From the NCBI GenBank assembly GCA_012031965.1, contig JAAUSC010000019.1:1-55555 (forward strand): 55,555 bases of DNA. The letters are read 5' to 3'. Shown piece by piece: positions 8,682 through 17,116 of this stretch. The notes below the pieces were generated by a model, which saw only the letters and a list, made by a program, of their open reading frames with translations, did not search any database and had not been told where the DNA came from. The first letter of the stretch is position 1. The number at the start of each line of letters is the position of its first letter. Position numbers and translations under genes: made by a program. This stretch comes from Scytonema sp. RU_4_4 (lineage in GTDB: Bacteria > Cyanobacteriota > Cyanobacteriia > Cyanobacteriales > Nostocaceae).

Positions 8682-9312
8682 AGCGTCTAGCTTTACAATG
8701 ACTCAGTGAACCGTATTGCTCCATACCACTCACAATTTGTTCATACTGAGCTTTTTTCCCATTTACAGTTTGATACATATACTTCTAGCCTCTTAAAGTT
8801 TCTAACTCAGGAGGTTAACTATTGTATTTTGTGTAATTGACATCTTGCACCCAATAAAGTAGAGCGAATATAATTCACTCTTACTTACCTTAAATACCCT
8901 AAAAAAACAGGGTTTATGGAACAAGAGGGCAATGCTTATGCCTGTATTCAGTGTAGCGGTGTAAAAATCTCTACACCTTGAAAAACACCCCAATCTCAAA
9001 TTAGGGAAAACTAAGGGAGTTGCTGCCAAAAAAAAAGGTTCAAAAACCAATAATTTCCCGGAATCTGCTCCAACAGACTTGGGATCTATATCAATTGGCT
9101 TAAGAACATGGTGTCACAATCCAAAACTTACCCACTAGGGTATGAAGCACAATCCAAAAACCACCCATTAGGGTGTGGGCAATCTGTCAAACAATTGTTA
9201 TCGTTCGTAATACGGAGGTACAAATGTTTTAGACAAAAAAAGTCTAGCCATATACCCTATTAGCTAACTAACAGATATATCACCTTTACTTTTTTGTTTT
9301 TAGGAGTTTATT
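8682..9312. other. long leader/intergenic region upstream of nblA
   Basis: About 630 bp contain no gene. The stretch holds two adjacent 33-bp imperfect repeats (9115-9180) about 130 bp before nblA and a long A-rich tract. I found no exact GTA-N8-TAC NtcA site; GTA-N9-TAC occurs at about 9210. Confidence 0.55.
9115..9180. repeat. two tandem 33-bp imperfect repeats upstream of nblA
   Basis: Both units begin CACAATCCAAAA and continue with ACCCA-TAGGGT-TG. The first is 9115-9147 and the second 9148-9180. Each contains the small inverted motif ACCCA..TAGGGT. The position before nblA suggests a regulatory or structural leader role, which is inferred. Confidence 0.6.
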
Positions 9313-9513
9313 ATGCACCAACCAATCGAACTGACTCTCGAACAGCAATTCAACATTCGCTCATTTGCCACTCAAGTGCAGCACATGAGTCATGAGCAAG
9401 CCCAAGACTTTTTGGTCAAGCTTTATGAACAAATGGTTGTTCGGGAAGCTACTTATAAGGAGCTTCTCAAGCACCAATGGGGATTAGATTCTGGTCCCAG
9501 TTGGGCAGCATAG
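9313..9513 (+). CDS. nblA: NblA phycobilisome degradation adaptor
   Basis: NblA is a small protein that binds phycobiliproteins and the Clp chaperone, directing phycobilisomes to degradation during nitrogen starvation and similar stresses. The 66 residues match the family along their length: LTLEQQFNIRSF, QAQDFLVKLYEQMVVRE and YKELLKHQWG. A good ribosome-binding site (TTTTTAGGAGTTTATT) precedes the ATG. It lies downstream of the nblB-like gene, separated by a long leader. Confidence 0.96.
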   Translation: MHQPIELTLEQQFNIRSFATQVQHMSHEQAQDFLVKLYEQMVVREATYKELLKHQWGLDSGPSWAA

Positions 9514-9972
9514 AGTACTAACGCCTCAGTAGGCGACCTCCTTCTCTTGCTCAGTTCCAAGGAGGAAAAGAGCTGGGGATGCCGGGGCGTCAACTAAGAT
9601 TAGCAACTCTGACTAGAGACTTTACCAACGATAATTTATCTAAATCAAGTGATTAAGTGAATTTCAGTTCTTAACCTATATTGCTTAGGTTAACATTGGG
9701 CTTGACTAGCTTTATGCACTCATGTACTAAACCGCTGCTTAGTTGCAGGTTTTGGACGATAAATGCAATGACACGTGCTTTGTCAAACAGCATTTCACTT
9801 ATTTGAGCTAATCTAAGCCCAGTCATTAGTTTACCTAAATTTTACCGCTTGTCATCTTCATATTTATATTTCTTATCAATTTATTTATTATTCTATACAA
9901 AAGAAATTAGAAAAGGTTACACAAGAGTTTCATGATGTGACATGAGTTACTGCTTTTAACAGTATATTCCTC
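9514..9972. other. intergenic region between convergent nblA and kinase gene
   Basis: About 460 bp with no gene. Near 9538-9570 the arms CCTCCTT and AAGGAGG can pair shortly after the nblA stop, possibly a processing or termination structure. No T-run follows. Confidence 0.5.
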
Positions 9973-11529
9973 CTAGCTGGAAAGGTCAAATGAGGAATTT
10001 GTATCCGTTGCTTGCATCTTTGTCAAAATATAGGGCTTAATTTTTTCATACTCAGTTTTAAGTAAAGTTTTACTAAATTGCGGTTCGGCAGATGATACTA
10101 GCGTGTTGCTCATCATCACCCAGTGATGCAACCACAGGCGTTGTGTAGAGACAATATTTGAAAGTAATACATGAACACAACGATTTGGTGTCTCTCGAGC
10201 AAAGAACAGTATCGGGTAAAAACCTGTTTGTCTGAGTAAACAAGTGATTTCTTGCCCGAAAGTTGTTTTTAGATCAAGGTAGTATGGTAGCCATTTGGCA
10301 CCATGCTTATGGTTATAGATAAGGGTAATCCATAGCAGCATGGGGTGAGGAGCAGTCATGAAAAGAAATTGATTATAGCGCTTACACACCAAACGCTTTT
10401 GAATTTCCACATGCGGTAGCATCACCCACAAGGCTGGTAAAACCTTTCCATTAAAACAGAGGGGATTGGGAAAGACGATATCGGCGATGGGTTTATTCGA
10501 GGGCCAAGCAACTTGCTGTGCAATTTCATCTATCAATCCAGATGATAGCGTTAATGTCTGGCTTTTGTACTCAAGATCTGTTTTTGCTAAGGGAGAGATC
10601 GTCAGAGGTTTATCAATGTGTGACCAAGTTTCGCTTGTGTCGTAACACTGTTCTAAAGGTGCTAAAACTTGAAGGATTTCGTTTATACTTTGGGGTCGTG
10701 AGCTTGGTACCTTAGCTAAACAACTCATGACCAAATTTTCCACTTCTTCTGGTAGTTGTAGATTGGGTGCAACCTCAGCAAAGGAAGGTGGTTGTTGATA
10801 ATGGTGTACTTTGTACCATGCTCCAAAGGAGTTGGTTGGTGCTACCAAAGGAATTTTACCCGTAAGCATCTCAAACATCATGACTCCCAAACTATAAATA
10901 TCAGTACGGTTATCTAATTCTTTACCATCTATCTGTTCGGGAGAAGAATAAGCAAGAGTCCCTAAATAGCAGTTTGTGTGATTGTTATCTGAATGTAGTA
11001 ACTTAGCGATACCAAAATCTAAAACTTTGACTAATTCGCCCAAACTATGGTCTTGAATGACCAGCATATTACTCGGCTTAATATCGCGGTGGATAATTGG
11101 GCATATCTTATCGTCAACTAAGATACCATCATGAGCACACTGTAACCCCAAACAAATTTGACGCACCATACTCAAAAATCTTGGTAAGGAGAGTTGTTGC
11201 TGGCGGATAACATTGCTCAGGCTGGTTCCTTGCAGGTATTCCATCACATAGAACGGAGTCTTATTCTCGTCTACGCCATAGTCCATCACTCGGATAATGT
11301 GGATGCTTTTTTGTCCAAGTAAGGCACAGGTTTTTGCTTCTTGCTCAAAGCGCTCTTGCACTCGCAGATTTTGATTTTGGGTGGATAGAGTCAGAAACTT
11401 GACTGCAACGGGTACGCCACCCAACAAAATATCATTAGCACGATAGACTCTACCCATCGCTCCAGTACCAATTATCTCCTGGAGTTCGTAGCGTTTGCCG
11501 AGCACACGACCAATGTTGGAGTCTGACAT
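9973..11529 (-). CDS. Ser/Thr protein kinase with a C-terminal extension of unknown function
   Basis: The 518-residue protein carries a Hanks-type kinase domain at residues 15 to about 285. It shows the glycine loop GTGAMGRVYRA (21-31), the ATP lysine in VAVKF (K44), catalytic loop HRDIKPSNM, DFGIAK, and a substrate-loop GTLAYSSPEQIDG. All catalytic residues are present, so it should be active. No transmembrane helix is visible. The C-terminal 230 residues carry no domain I recognise but look structured, with aromatic stretches such as LWVMLPHVEIQKRLVCKRYN. It stands alone and its substrate is unknown. Confidence 0.9.
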   Translation of the reverse strand: MSDSNIGRVLGKRYELQEIIGTGAMGRVYRANDILLGGVPVAVKFLTLSTQNQNLRVQERFEQEAKTCALLGQKSIHIIRVMDYGVDENKTPFYVMEYLQGTSLSNVIRQQQLSLPRFLSMVRQICLGLQCAHDGILVDDKICPIIHRDIKPSNMLVIQDHSLGELVKVLDFGIAKLLHSDNNHTNCYLGTLAYSSPEQIDGKELDNRTDIYSLGVMMFEMLTGKIPLVAPTNSFGAWYKVHHYQQPPSFAEVAPNLQLPEEVENLVMSCLAKVPSSRPQSINEILQVLAPLEQCYDTSETWSHIDKPLTISPLAKTDLEYKSQTLTLSSGLIDEIAQQVAWPSNKPIADIVFPNPLCFNGKVLPALWVMLPHVEIQKRLVCKRYNQFLFMTAPHPMLLWITLIYNHKHGAKWLPYYLDLKTTFGQEITCLLRQTGFYPILFFARETPNRCVHVLLSNIVSTQRLWLHHWVMMSNTLVSSAEPQFSKTLLKTEYEKIKPYILTKMQATDTNSSFDLSS

Positions 11530-11780
11530 AAAAATCGATTCCAGTGTTTAACAGTCATAAAAGAACCCTGTTGGGCTAACAACTGATAAGTTGATGCAGA
11601 TAACAGGGTTTAGTATTTTAACTTACGAAAGTGTGCTAAAAAACACTTGTATTCTGATTTATTGTGCCCAAAATTAAGCAGCTAATTAACGTGAGGTGTG
11701 TAAAAAATGATGAATGAGTCGTGAGTTGTACTTATTGTGTCAATACAATGAACTGATGTGCTGAAACTTAAGATATTCTT

Positions 11781-12734
11781 ATGAAAGAACGCAACTTTCG
11801 TACTATCAAGACGAACGGGGTTAGTCTGAAGACGGTTGTTGAGGGTACCGGACCTCTGGTCATTTTGCTTCACGGTTGGCCTCAATGCTGGTACCTGTGG
11901 CGTCACCAAATCGACCCGCTTGTGGAAGCAGGCTTCCAGGTGGCTGTTCCCGACCAACGAGGTTATGGTGGTAGCGATGCTCCAGAAGAAATTAATGCTT
12001 ATGACATCATCCATTTAACTGGAGACGTTGTTGGCATTGCTGATGCGCTTGAGTATGAAACTTTCACTGTTATAGGACATGACTGGGGTGCGCCTGTAGC
12101 ATGGAACACAGCACTGCTGTATGAAGAACGAGTAAATGCTGTTGTCGGAATGAGCGTTCCCTACTTTCGTTACCCAATAGGAGCATTAACAAACCAGGAG
12201 AATTTTGGGGACAACTTTTGGTACATGGTCTACTTCCAAGAGCCTGGAATTGCCGAAGCTGAGTTTGAAGCAGACATCCGCCGTTCGTTGCGGATGATTT
12301 ATGCTAGCGTGAGTGGCTCCGCTCCGGAAGGAATCTTCTTCAACCCTAAACCATCAACTTCTGGTTTTCTGGATGGATTAATCGATCCTGAGCAGCAACC
12401 ATTGGGGGTGACCCAAGAGGATCTAGATTATTATGTAGAACAGTACAAACGCAGTGGTTTTCGTGGCGGATTAAACTGGTATCGGAATATTGACCGGAAC
12501 ATGGAAATGACTCCTGATCTCAAAGATAAAAAGATATCGCAACCAGCATTGTTCATTGCTGGCGAAAAAGACCTCGTGCTCAAGTTTCCAGGAGTGAGTC
12601 TTGATGGAATGACCGAGTGGGTTCCGAACTTGAAAGGACAAGTCATCATCAAGAATGCTGGTCACTGGGTAAGCGTAGAGTATCCCGAAGCAGTCAATGA
12701 AGCGTTACTTGGCTTCTTAAAGGATTTTCGCTAA
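11781..12734 (+). CDS. alpha/beta hydrolase, epoxide hydrolase-like
   Basis: The 317-residue protein has the alpha/beta-hydrolase fold of the epoxide hydrolase/haloalkane dehalogenase group. It shows the oxyanion motif HGWPQCWYLW near residue 31, DQRGYGGSD, the nucleophile elbow VIGHDWGAPVAW (nucleophile Asp), and a C-terminal catalytic histidine in NAGHWVSVEYP. An acid (aspartate) nucleophile with HGWP favours epoxide hydrolase over esterase. The substrate is unknown. It stands alone, with a TPR-gene remnant immediately downstream. Confidence 0.88.
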   Translation: MKERNFRTIKTNGVSLKTVVEGTGPLVILLHGWPQCWYLWRHQIDPLVEAGFQVAVPDQRGYGGSDAPEEINAYDIIHLTGDVVGIADALEYETFTVIGHDWGAPVAWNTALLYEERVNAVVGMSVPYFRYPIGALTNQENFGDNFWYMVYFQEPGIAEAEFEADIRRSLRMIYASVSGSAPEGIFFNPKPSTSGFLDGLIDPEQQPLGVTQEDLDYYVEQYKRSGFRGGLNWYRNIDRNMEMTPDLKDKKISQPALFIAGEKDLVLKFPGVSLDGMTEWVPNLKGQVIIKNAGHWVSVEYPEAVNEALLGFLKDFR

Positions 12735-12765
12735 CGGTAACTGCTGCAAAATCTCTACTAACACC

Positions 12766-12888
12766 CAGCACCACTTGGGAATGGTAGCCCAAGAAAAGCG
12801 GGAGTTTGACAAGGTAAGGCGTCATTACCAACTCGCTTTGCAAATCAAAATCGAATATGGCGATCGCTACTCCTATACCAGCACTTAC
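12766..12888 (+). pseudogene. remnant of a TPR-repeat protein
   Basis: Translation from 12766 gives QHHLGMVAQEKREFDKVRR followed by HYQLALQIKIEYGDRYS, a near-consensus TPR unit of the kind repeated in long cyanobacterial NB-ARC/TPR proteins. Only about one repeat remains, with no start or neighbouring repeats, wedged between two convergent intact genes. A decayed or transferred fragment is the simplest reading. Confidence 0.7.
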
Positions 12889-12904
12889 GTTGCTTGTGAA
12901 CCTA

Positions 12905-14098
12905 CTATACCAACTGACAAAATTGTTGAATTCCTTCAATCAGTTTGTCCATTTCCGATTCTAAAGTCAAATAATGAACACAGGCACGTACGCAGTCAGG
13001 GTCAGCTATTGTTCGAGTGAATAACCCTTGTGATTCAAGAAAAACAACCAATTGACGGCTAGCGTTGGGTGTTTGATTTGTCAGTTGAAACGAAACTAAA
13101 CCGCTTTCTGGCGGAGAAGTTCGCAAACATTTGACATCGGATAACACTTGTAATTTTCGCCATAAGTATTCACTATTGTGGCAAATTTGTTGATAACGTT
13201 CCTCTGGTGTGCCCCACTGCTGATGAATAGCGATCGCCTCCCTTAGCCCTGTGTAAAGTGGATAGTTAGATGTTGCTACTTCATAGCGTTTCCCATCGCT
13301 TTCCCAATCGACAGGCTTTGCTTTACTGTCAGAAATAACACCGCGCCAACCGATAAATGTAGGTTTCAAACTGTCTCGAACTTCTGGTCGGACATACAAA
13401 CCTCCCACACCACCAGGACCGCACAGCCATTTGTGACCTGTAAAGGCGTAAAAATCAGCTCCCAATTCAGTGAGATTTAAAGACAGTAAGCCTACAGATT
13501 GAGCCGCATCTATCAAAAGTTTGACTGATTTCTCTCCGCACAATTCAGCAATTTTGTCAATTTGTAAAACTTGACCTGTATTCCAAAGAACATGACTCAA
13601 TATCACAAGACGAGTCTTTGGACGCAAGTGTTGAGCAATGACTTCAACAGGGTCGCCTTCATTTAAAGTAGCCATTAGGGGACAGGTGGTTACTTCAACA
13701 CCGAACCTACGCCCGATTTCTTGAGCCGTTGCAATAATACCAGGATGTTCGCAGTCGCTAAGCAGTATATGGTCCCCACGGAGCCATTCAAGACCCCACA
13801 TTGCAATATTACAGCCAACAGTGACATCCTCAGTGAGGGTGATTGTTTCGGCTGGGACATTTAACTCACAGGCGATCGCATTTCTCGCAGCTTTAATTTC
13901 CTCTATTATCCAGCTGTTCACCTCAGTCCCAAAAGGACCTATTTGTTGGATATAAGCTTGCGCGTGAGAGATAGCATCCAAAGCCGTTTGTGGCATTGGT
14001 CCTTGACCACCGTAGTTAAAATATGCTTTATTTGCCAAACCTGGAAAGAACTGTCGATGGTGATGCAACTTGGTTAATGATGCAGAAACACTAGTCAT
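12905..14098 (-). CDS. class V aminotransferase-fold PLP enzyme, cyst(e)ine lyase (C-DES)-like
   Basis: The 397-residue protein is a fold-type I PLP enzyme of the aminotransferase class V group. Motifs are YFNYGGQGPMP at the N-terminus, TEDVTVGCNIAMWG (cofactor phosphate site), LIDAAQSVG (PLP-ring aspartate) and the Schiff-base lysine in FTGHKWLCGPGG. The pattern resembles the cyanobacterial L-cysteine/cystine C-S lyase C-DES, which releases persulfide sulfur for Fe-S assembly. An isopenicillin-N-epimerase-like or other class V enzyme is the alternative. It is preceded on the minus strand by the glycerate kinase gene, with a gap of about 100 bp. Confidence 0.82.
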   Translation of the reverse strand: MTSVSASLTKLHHHRQFFPGLANKAYFNYGGQGPMPQTALDAISHAQAYIQQIGPFGTEVNSWIIEEIKAARNAIACELNVPAETITLTEDVTVGCNIAMWGLEWLRGDHILLSDCEHPGIIATAQEIGRRFGVEVTTCPLMATLNEGDPVEVIAQHLRPKTRLVILSHVLWNTGQVLQIDKIAELCGEKSVKLLIDAAQSVGLLSLNLTELGADFYAFTGHKWLCGPGGVGGLYVRPEVRDSLKPTFIGWRGVISDSKAKPVDWESDGKRYEVATSNYPLYTGLREAIAIHQQWGTPEERYQQICHNSEYLWRKLQVLSDVKCLRTSPPESGLVSFQLTNQTPNASRQLVVFLESQGLFTRTIADPDCVRACVHYLTLESEMDKLIEGIQQFCQLV

Positions 14099-14200
14099 CA
14101 GTCATCAAGATGTTTAGTCATGACATATTTATTCTGATACATTTATGCGAAGAGCGGGATAATGCGACAATCGCAACACCGTCATGACTGTCACCTTTCG

Positions 14201-15364
14201 TCATCTAGCAAGGGTAATTTGCCGTCCAACTAAAAGTAAACGCGCTACTTGTTCCGCAGCATTTGTTAACAGAGTTGTAGTTTGGGCGATCGCCTCACTC
14301 AGTTGACAGGGGTGAGTCAAAATGCTGTTGTAATAATCTATTCCTTGACGTAAATTTATCTCGGCATCCTTACCAACAGTTCCCACAAGAGCAATGACAG
14401 GCAATTCATAGCGTTTTGCTCGCTTAGCAACTTCGGCGGGAATCTTACCCCGTGGTGTTTGGTAGTCTATGCATCCCTCAGCAGTAATTACCAAGTCTAC
14501 TTCCGGAATCAGATTATCTAATTCCAGATACTGCATAACAATATCATATCGCGAGTGTAATTTTGCGCCTATTAATGCGTGTAAACCCGTACCTAAACCA
14601 CCAGATGCACCACTACCGGGCATTTCTCTGACATCAATACCTAAATCAGTTTCAATGACTGCGGCGTAGTGTTCCAGCGCTAAAGCCATCTGTTCCACGA
14701 TTTGGGGGGATGCACCTTTTTGAGGACCAAACACCCTGGCGACACCTTTATCACCACACAAAACATTATGCCAATTGCAAGCCACGTCAATCTGTACCCG
14801 TTCGAGACGTGAATCTTTTTCTGAAAAATCAATCCGTTTAAGTTTAATTAACTCACCACAACCCAACCCTAACTGCTTTCCAGAGTTATCTAGTAACTTC
14901 ACACCCAAAGCTTGCGCCATTCCTGCACCACCATCATTGGTGCCAGAATCACCACAACCAACTAAGATACGCTGTGCGCCAGCATCTAACGCCGCTTTAA
15001 TTAACTCACCAACACCATAGGTCGTTGTGATCATCGGGTTCCGCATATCTGAGGGTACAAGACGCAACCCAGCCGCCGCCGCCATTTCCAAGACAGCGGT
15101 TTTCTGAGTAGTTCCACCAAGAAAGCCAAAGTGAGATTGCACTTTTTGTCCGATCGGTCCAGTCACTTCCAGGTGATGTAAAGTACCACCAGTAGCAGCC
15201 ACTAGAGTTTTCGTAAAGCCTTCACCTCCATCAACTAAAGGAGCTTTACAGATACTAACATCCGGTAAAACTCTCAAAATACCTGTAGCAATACAATCAG
15301 CTACCTGTTCTGCATCAAGACTTTCTTTAAATCCAGATGGCGCAATGAGAATTCTTAATGTCAT
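14201..15364 (-). CDS. glxK: glycerate kinase
   Basis: Phosphorylates D-glycerate, a photorespiratory and carbon-salvage intermediate, with ATP. The 387 residues match the type-1 glycerate kinase family (GlxK/GarK): LIAPSGFKESLDAEQVA at the N-terminus, PLVDGGEGFT, GCGDSGTNDGGAGMAQALG, GSGASGGLGTG and DLVITAEGCID. It is third in a minus-strand set after an SLC13 anion transporter and a sensor kinase, separated by 176 bp from the kinase. The set suggests uptake and use of an organic acid such as glycerate; this is inferred. Confidence 0.93.
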   Translation of the reverse strand: MTLRILIAPSGFKESLDAEQVADCIATGILRVLPDVSICKAPLVDGGEGFTKTLVAATGGTLHHLEVTGPIGQKVQSHFGFLGGTTQKTAVLEMAAAAGLRLVPSDMRNPMITTTYGVGELIKAALDAGAQRILVGCGDSGTNDGGAGMAQALGVKLLDNSGKQLGLGCGELIKLKRIDFSEKDSRLERVQIDVACNWHNVLCGDKGVARVFGPQKGASPQIVEQMALALEHYAAVIETDLGIDVREMPGSGASGGLGTGLHALIGAKLHSRYDIVMQYLELDNLIPEVDLVITAEGCIDYQTPRGKIPAEVAKRAKRYELPVIALVGTVGKDAEINLRQGIDYYNSILTHPCQLSEAIAQTTTLLTNAAEQVARLLLVGRQITLAR

Positions 15365-15468
15365 GGCTGTTTTATTTGTTCAAAAAGTGTGAGAAAGTGT
15401 GAGCTTGAAAAAGAACTGCAGACGTAAAAAGTTAAAAGTTAAAAAAATCTTTTAACCGCAACGCTCTT

Positions 15469-15486
15469 GCTGCCTACGGCACGCTG
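15469..15486. repeat. GCTGCCTRCGGCACGCTG repeat, copy 1
   Basis: The 18-mer GCTGCCTACGGCACGCTG recurs with one change at 17073-17090, in the same orientation. The two copies flank the histidine kinase gene on either side. They belong to the small dispersed repeats common in this genome type. Confidence 0.6.
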
Positions 15487-15540
15487 CGCTAACAAGGGCA
15501 TGCTTTTGAATGCGTGACTTTTGACTTATCTTTGACTTAT

Positions 15541-16989
15541 CTACGCTCCTAGTGGTAAGACAAGTTGCACGTATGTGCCTTGTTCTGGTTCGCTTTTGAG
15601 GGTTATTTCACCACCGTGTTGTTGGATGATGGCTTTGGTTAATGCCAACCCCACACTTGCTGTCTTGCCATCTTCGCTGGCTAGTGGTGTAAAAGCTTGC
15701 TCAACTAATGGTTGCTTGATACCTTTGCCGTTATCAGCAACTTCAATTTTCAGTTCCGTAGCATCTTCACTAACAGTAGTTCGCACTCCCAGGCGTCCAC
15801 CTTCTTCTGGTAGTGCATTCAAGGCGTTACGTATGAGTTCACCCAGCGCAGAACGCAATTTCAAACGGTCTACTACGGCATAATGGACTCTTGGATCAAT
15901 GTCAAATTCAATACTGACTGCCCGCTCGATTAATTCCGGTTGAAAACGCTGGATAACTTCGCAGACAAGAGTACGGATGTTAGTGCGAGCTAAATTCAAA
16001 TCCAAAGGAAAGCCGAATTCAGCGATGCGCGAGACAGCTTGTAAAAGTAAATCCAGTTGGGCGATTAATGCTTTTTTATCTTCAATGGTGTTGTCATAAC
16101 TTAAATGAGCGACACGCGATCGCAACTGCGACACCATCTGATGCAACATGACCCGCGACGACATTTTTTGCCAATGTGAATCTTTTTTTAAATCACTCAC
16201 GGGAATAGTAGCAAGTTCTACCACTTGCTGACGGGATGCCATCTCCTCCAACATCTGGTTAAAAGCCACAGCGATCGCACCAAACTCATCAGTTCGTTCT
16301 TCGTCTAAGCGGCGTTGCCAGTTACCCCGCCTTGCATCGTCCAGCGCCTGCTTAAGCTCACGCAAGGGTGTGAACAAGTCAGAAGCAAGATAACCCGCTA
16401 GCAGCAATACCAGAGAAATTGTGCCGAAAGCAACAATTGAAAGAGCTAATTGAGCTGTTCGCCTAGCATTCTGAACTTGCGCCCTAACCACTCTGCGGTT
16501 CTGTCGGTCAGATTCTATCGCCGCTTCAGTGACCTTTTCAAAATCCTCAAGAACCCCTTCTTCTACGTGGTCGTCCAGCAGAATTAAAGCCTCCTTGCGG
16601 CGTCCAGCCTCAACCAAGTCAAAAACTTTATGAGCCTGTTTGAGTAACGTTTTATAGCTATTGCGGACTTGCTGCACCTGTTGGCGTTCTTGGTCGTTGT
16701 GGGCTAACGCTGCCCACTGTTGGAAGTCTGGTGTGGTTACTGCGATCAATTCGTCAAACTCTTCTCGTGCATCCATGTCACCGCCTGTCACCGAATCTGG
16801 TAGTTCTTTAAAAGCACGAAACGTCGTTGCTTGCACTTCCTTAACCAGCAGACTACGCTCGTAGTGTTCTTGAAGTAGTCTTTCACTATTTCTCCACTTG
16901 TTGAGTGTCCACGTGGTCATTCCAGCCGTTACTAAGGTTAGTAACGCCAAGCCACCAAAGGTTGTAAGGAGTTTTTGTCGCAGATTCAT
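15541..16989 (-). CDS. HAMP-containing sensor histidine kinase with an atypical H-box
   Basis: The 482-residue membrane protein has an N-terminal TM helix (about 8-28), a helical extracytoplasmic domain to about residue 180, a second TM (about 185-205), HAMP (FTPLRELKQALDDARRGNWQ to about 260) and a C-terminal HATPase_c domain with N-box ELIRNALNAL, G1 VADNGKGI and G2-like SVGLALTKAIIQQHGG. The phosphoacceptor region reads WQKMSSRVMLHQMVSQ; compared with the WQ..ARRVAHE pattern the histidine is displaced by one position and the following acidic residue is Gln. No response regulator is adjacent. It probably senses the solute handled by the neighbouring transporter. Confidence 0.85.
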   Translation of the reverse strand: MNLRQKLLTTFGGLALLTLVTAGMTTWTLNKWRNSERLLQEHYERSLLVKEVQATTFRAFKELPDSVTGGDMDAREEFDELIAVTTPDFQQWAALAHNDQERQQVQQVRNSYKTLLKQAHKVFDLVEAGRRKEALILLDDHVEEGVLEDFEKVTEAAIESDRQNRRVVRAQVQNARRTAQLALSIVAFGTISLVLLLAGYLASDLFTPLRELKQALDDARRGNWQRRLDEERTDEFGAIAVAFNQMLEEMASRQQVVELATIPVSDLKKDSHWQKMSSRVMLHQMVSQLRSRVAHLSYDNTIEDKKALIAQLDLLLQAVSRIAEFGFPLDLNLARTNIRTLVCEVIQRFQPELIERAVSIEFDIDPRVHYAVVDRLKLRSALGELIRNALNALPEEGGRLGVRTTVSEDATELKIEVADNGKGIKQPLVEQAFTPLASEDGKTASVGLALTKAIIQQHGGEITLKSEPEQGTYVQLVLPLGA

Positions 16990-17016
16990 AAGCGGAAGTA
17001 GAAAATAGGAAGGTAG

Positions 17017-17037
17017 AGACGTTGGATTTCAACGTCT
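17017..17037. repeat. AGACGTTG hairpin repeat, copy A
   Basis: AGACGTTG-GATTT-CAACGTCT is an exact 8-bp stem in the context GTAGAG...GTATA. A sister element with compensated arms occurs at 24342-24362, in the context AAGAG...GTAC. This is a dispersed palindrome family with conserved ends and a variable stem. Confidence 0.6.
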
Positions 17038-17072
17038 GTATATATGGGGAGTTACGATTTGATTCAAAACTC

Positions 17073-17090
17073 GCTGCCTGCGGCACGCTG
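17073..17090. repeat. GCTGCCTRCGGCACGCTG repeat, copy 2
   Basis: GCTGCCTGCGGCACGCTG differs at one base from the copy at 15469-15486. It lies in the gap between the SLC13 transporter and the histidine kinase. Confidence 0.6.
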
Positions 17091-17116
17091 CTAACACATT
17101 CAAAATTCAAAACTCT

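Noticed and set aside
9200-9230. NtcA binding site upstream of nblA
   Set aside because: The only candidate has GTA and TAC separated by 9 instead of 8 bases and lacks a well-placed -10 box.
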